From NCBI GenBank assembly GCA_946699065.1, contig CAMPDV010000120.1, positions 248,001 through 312,000 on the forward strand: DNA of 64,000 bases. The letters are read 5' to 3'. The notes under the pieces are model-generated. The model had not been told where the DNA came from. It was given only the letters and a program-made list of their open reading frames with translations, and did not search any database. This document shows, piece after piece, positions 60,495-64,000 of this stretch. Positions within the stretch are counted from its first letter, which is position 1, and each line of letters begins with the position of its first letter. The position numbers and the translations under genes are program-made. Origin of the DNA: Loxodes magnus (Eukaryota; Ciliophora; Karyorelictea; Loxodida; Loxodidae).

Positions 60495-60850
60495 ATAGGG
60501 TGGAAAGCCCTCTCCTTTGGATGCTGCTTGGAGACCCAGCAAGTCAACAAAAAATGAGCGTGGACGGATGATAAATCGGAGGAAGAGAAACCAATTACAA
60601 GAGAAGGAAGATGTGACAACCTGGAGAACTCTGAATGCCAGGAGGAAATTTTCTTCATCATATGTCGGGGAAATGTACCCGTAATCGCATTTTGCATCCT
60701 ATGCTTTGGAAGGAAAAATTACAGGGAGGTACTACAGGAAGAGGAAACATGGAAAGAGAGACCTATAAAAAAAAATTTAGAAATTAAATAAAAATAATTT
60801 AAAAAACCGCGCACCAACGAGAGTGCTACGCGCTCTATAATCGAATTTAT
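60495..60850 (+). mobile_element. GC-rich 3' piece of an ORF1-like element ending in the S tail
   Basis: Positions 60495-60780 are strikingly GC-rich for this window. They read on the plus strand, after one TGA, EEKPITREGRCDNLENSECQ then VPVIAFCILCFGRKNYREVL. The Cys spacing suggests a worn knuckle. It runs at 60805-60845 into GCACCAACGAG...CTCTATAATC, the 3' end of the SINE-like element, plus a TTTATTTATTTAT tail. This may be the LINE-type partner whose tail the SINE-like element borrows. The antisense ORF at 60491-60697 is less likely. Confidence 0.4.
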
Positions 60851-61088
60851 TTATTTATGAAGTAAATTTTCAAAAATATCTCATCAAGATTAATTTTAAC
60901 TGAACAACTGTCGAATTAACCTTTTTAATTTCTTAGTTAGTTACAATGTATCTTTTAGAGACTACTACTTAGTATTTAGATTCTTTGTCAGAAGTTAGAT
61001 AAAATAAATTCATCTTTTATTTAATTAACATTATAATTTTTAATATTATCAAAGTTTTCTTCTGTCTTATTGAGTCGTTATTTAGTAA

Positions 61089-61442
61089 ATGGAGGGTATG
61101 AATATGGATATTATATTTTAAGCTTATTTGTGGACTTTTTATTTTATGAATTTATTTGAGTTACCTAATGTAGATTTTGTGAACGAAATTTATAAAATTA
61201 AAAAATATTTGCTACAGAATTTGAAAGAAAGAACTGTTAAATTGGAAGATTATTACTATTTAAATTTAAAGTTATTTCATGCTTTCTATTAAGTTTATAT
61301 TTTCTTCTATCATTCTATCATAATCTTTGATTTTACTAATAAACTAAATGTTTATTTAATTGCATTAATTTTCAATTTCATATACTTCAAATCAATGAAT
61401 TTGTATTAGCATTTTAGCAAAATTAATAAATTTCTAGTTTGA
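61089..61442 (+). CDS. Possible 117-residue ORF, unknown
   Basis: ATG to TGA open frame (MEGMNMDIIFQAYLWTFYFM...), rich in Tyr, Phe, Leu and Asn, with hydrophobic stretches at residues 8-25 and 68-100. I find no relative in the window. A 117-codon frame is only moderately unlikely by chance when TGA is the sole stop, so support is weak. Confidence 0.25.
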
Positions 61443-62204
61443 ATTTGCAAATAGATAATTTAAATAAATTTTGACTAGATCCTACTAAAGATTTATTTGA
61501 ACTTTTAGAATCAATAAAAAGATTAAAAAGGAGAAAGATATTCATATTATTTATATTAATAAAGCTTTATTTTAAATTTTATTTACTAACTTTATTTTAT
61601 TCTATTTAATTATAGTATAACTATCAATAGCACCATCACTAAAATAAAAAAATTAGTTACATAAATCTGAAATAAGATAATTATGATTTATAAACGGAAA
61701 ATATAAAATTAGATGAAATCAAAATTAAGATTTAATTTTTAATTTAATTTATTTGGCGAAATTAATATTCTTTTATTCTAATTTCTAGTTTAATTTTTAA
61801 TTATTAGGAAAATCTTTTATTGGTAAATTATTTGCTAAAATAAATAAAATATAAAAAATTAAGAAATTTAGAAGTGAAAAAATTATTAAAAAAATGAACT
61901 GAAATAATCTAAAGATAAATTAATTTAAATTTTATTTAGTTTAGCATTTTAAAATTCAACATCTTATTTTCTTGGTAAGCCACATTCTTCTTTGTAAATA
62001 AATTGAAAAATATTACAAAATTATTGAAAATGTATAATAAAAAAATTATTTTTTAGGCGTTTATACTATCTTTTATATGATGTAGTATACAGATTAAAAT
62101 TTAAAGATTTATTAAAAGAGAATAGTAATAAAATTATAAAATGAAACAAAATTTATTGATAGGAAAATAAAGTTATATCTTTCAATTATTATTTTTATTA
62201 TTAA
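61443..62204. other. Very AT-rich spacer
   Basis: No gene, repeat or RNA recognised. Confidence 0.5.
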
Positions 62205-63360
62205 CTAAATGTTGAGAGTTTTTGAGCTTCCTAGGGTTCCAACCAGTTTCACTCTGCCAATTTTTTTACATGGATGTATACCATGGCTTTTTTTAACAAG
62301 CGGCAGGTTTCCACTAAGTTTCAGTAGGTCTTGCAAGGATTTTTTATCTTTATATTCCTGTTTTCGTTATTCATAGTTTATTAAGTCGACTTCATGTTTA
62401 TTATTGTTCTTTTTAATTTAATTTTTTCCATTATTGGCAGTCTCTTAGTAGATGATAGCATGATTGACAGTACTTGCAGTGTTTTTTTATTATTGTTAAT
62501 TTGTACTTATGTTAAAAATGTTTTATATTTTTTCAAGTCTTTTAATTATGTTATTTTCGTTATTTTCATATTCTTTTTATGGGTTAAATTCTTTTTCACA
62601 CGAAAGTGGCTATTTTTTGACTTTCTTCTTTTAAGAATATTTATAGTTTTATTAGGATTATTTTCAGAGTTGCTCTTCCGTTACTAAGTTGTTTTCGATA
62701 TGTTAATTTTTTAATATTGTATGTTCATTGTTTTATTCTTCAATAAAATTTGTTAACTCCTTTATTTATAAATTTTAATTATAAATTGTTTTTTCATATT
62801 TTAATATATGCGCTTGTGTTGCCTCAATCTTGACTTGTAGATCTTCCTAAATCTGTATTTTATGTTTATTAGGTTCAATTATACCTGTCATAATTTTGCC
62901 TTGGGAAGATGAACTTGACTCTGATTCCTACCTTTCCTATTTGCATGACTTCTGCCCTTTTTTTAGCTTTTCTTATTTAATTTTTAGAAAGGTGGATGTT
63001 CTGCTCCATCTTTTTTTGTATATCTTTTAATTTCGATATTTCTTCTCTTAAGTAGTATATTAATGCCTGCATAACTAGGAAGTCCACCGGGACTTGTGAT
63101 ATTTATTCTAACCTTTCTCGCATTAAGGCATTTTCATATCTTAGTGCTCCTACAAGCTTCCGTAGTTCTTTAACGTCTTCCGGCACGTCCCATTCTTCAA
63201 AGTATTCTTAAAATCATTCAGCTTCATATGCCATAAAAGGTCTAACTTTTGAAAGAGATTAGGTTTTAGTATTTTTATGTTTTTTCAGGTCCATGGGTAG
63301 GTTTGATAATTCATGTTCGTGATTTTGTGGTTTATGAGGAGGAGTAATTTCAATTATACT
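62205..63360 (-). mobile_element. ORF1-only element H8, relative of H3 and H7
   Basis: The minus strand opens with ITPPHKPQNHEHELSNLPMD, passes a possible start at 63234 (MAYEAE, then TGA) and continues EYFEEWDVPEDVKELRKLVG and LREEISKLKDIQKKMEQNIH (coil). It ends with the CCHC knuckle CKYCQSCYHLLRDC at about 62470. The 3' UTR hairpin CATGG/CCATG (62269-62285) matches the CGTGG/CCACG stem of H3 with a paired change. Several TGA and frame changes. The A/T-rich right part may extend further upstream. Confidence 0.7.
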
Positions 63361-64000
63361 AAATTAATTGTTTAGATAATTTTATTTTCAATATTACATT
63401 TTATTTAAAGATTTTTATCAGTCTAAATTTATTTATTTTAGCTTAGTATTTCTGTTTAGGTTGAATTATCTGCTGTTTATTAAAGTTTGATATAATATTG
63501 TTTTTATATGTCTATATTACATTTTACTATGGCTAGTAGTTATTATATATTGCAACTTTTGAATTGTTCAATTTCATTATGCTTTTAAGATATCAATATT
63601 TGAAATTCCATATCTTTTTTTATAATGCTTCTTGAAACTCCATGTTTTGATTAAAATTCTACTAATTTTATATTCTTAGCTGATTATTTAAAGTTATTAA
63701 CTGTTTTTATAGTTATTAGTCTTGATTTATAAATCATTAATTTTAATTATCAACTATTGGTTTTGGGCTTTAGCCTCCAATAATTCAAACTCAATAATTT
63801 TCTTTTACTAAGAGATTTCGTAATATAATTATTAAATGTATTCAAATTTAGATAATTATTTTTTATATAGTTCAAATTCTTTTAAAACATCCTATAAACT
63901 AGATTAAGACATATATAAATATTCATACGAGCTAGTTTATTTCGAAGAATTTTAAATAATTATTGTAGATGTACTGGACTTTAAATGAACTAATGAATGA
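63361..64000. other. AT-rich end of window
   Basis: No gene, repeat or RNA recognised. Confidence 0.5.

Noticed and set aside
62394-62687. 97-residue Phe/Leu/Ile-rich plus-strand ORF resembling a membrane protein
   Set aside because: Antisense of the Lys/Glu-rich coil and knuckle region of H8.

Overview
The window is AT-rich DNA of a ciliate that reads TAA and TAG as glutamine, so TGA is the only stop. The proof is internal. B-box/ubiquitin-like proteins of 208 and 284 residues read through from ATG to TGA only under that code, and the in-frame TAA/TAG codons fall where ubiquitin has Gln (for example the Gln pair of PPDQQRLI). With standard-code translation almost every real gene breaks up and antisense shadows look better. 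Composition, code and the load of retroposons fit a Tetrahymena-like oligohymenophorean, and the repeat-rich, rearranged layout suggests germline (micronuclear) DNA. That last point is inference.

Region 1 (1-15113) is a tandem array of a 1854-bp unit, eight full copies plus a 281-bp partial copy. The copies look identical wherever I compared them. Each carries one intact minus-strand gene: a B-box zinc finger followed by two ubiquitin-like domains and ending in Pro-Gly-Cys instead of Gly-Gly. The array runs off the left edge.

Region 2 (15114-19430) holds a decayed relative of that gene, split by a minus-strand ORF1-only retroposon, and a remnant of a second multicopy gene family (called MSTAQ here from its first residues).

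Region 3 (about 19870-55900) is a huge imperfect palindrome. Arms of about 14 kb (19.87-33.96 and 41.83-55.90 kb, inverted) flank a unique centre of about 8 kb. The arms carry LINE remnants, LINE ORF1 relatives, an 85-residue intact ORF, a roughly 400-bp SINE-like element and another B-box/ubiquitin gene (intact at 33.3 kb, broken at 42.5 kb). The centre holds a longer B-box/three-ubiquitin gene (36633-37487), an ORF1-only insertion, an internally shortened LINE, two SINE-like copies and a strikingly structured 75-nt segment.

Region 4 (55.90-58.46 kb) is a second inverted duplication, of 34.6-38.13 kb, joined directly to the outer end of the right arm. Region 5 (58.46-64 kb) holds a degenerate LINE of another lineage, a short GC-rich island ending in the SINE-like 3' tail, a possible small ORF and another ORF1-type element.

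The most interesting content is twofold. First, there is an amplified family of B-box/tandem-ubiquitin-like fusion genes. Second, there are non-autonomous retroposons of about 0.6-1.1 kb that encode only an ORF1-like protein (coiled coil plus CCHC knuckle), usually with target-site duplications and simple-repeat tails. Three of them are present in one copy of a duplicated segment and absent from the matching site in the other, which gives clean filled/empty pairs.
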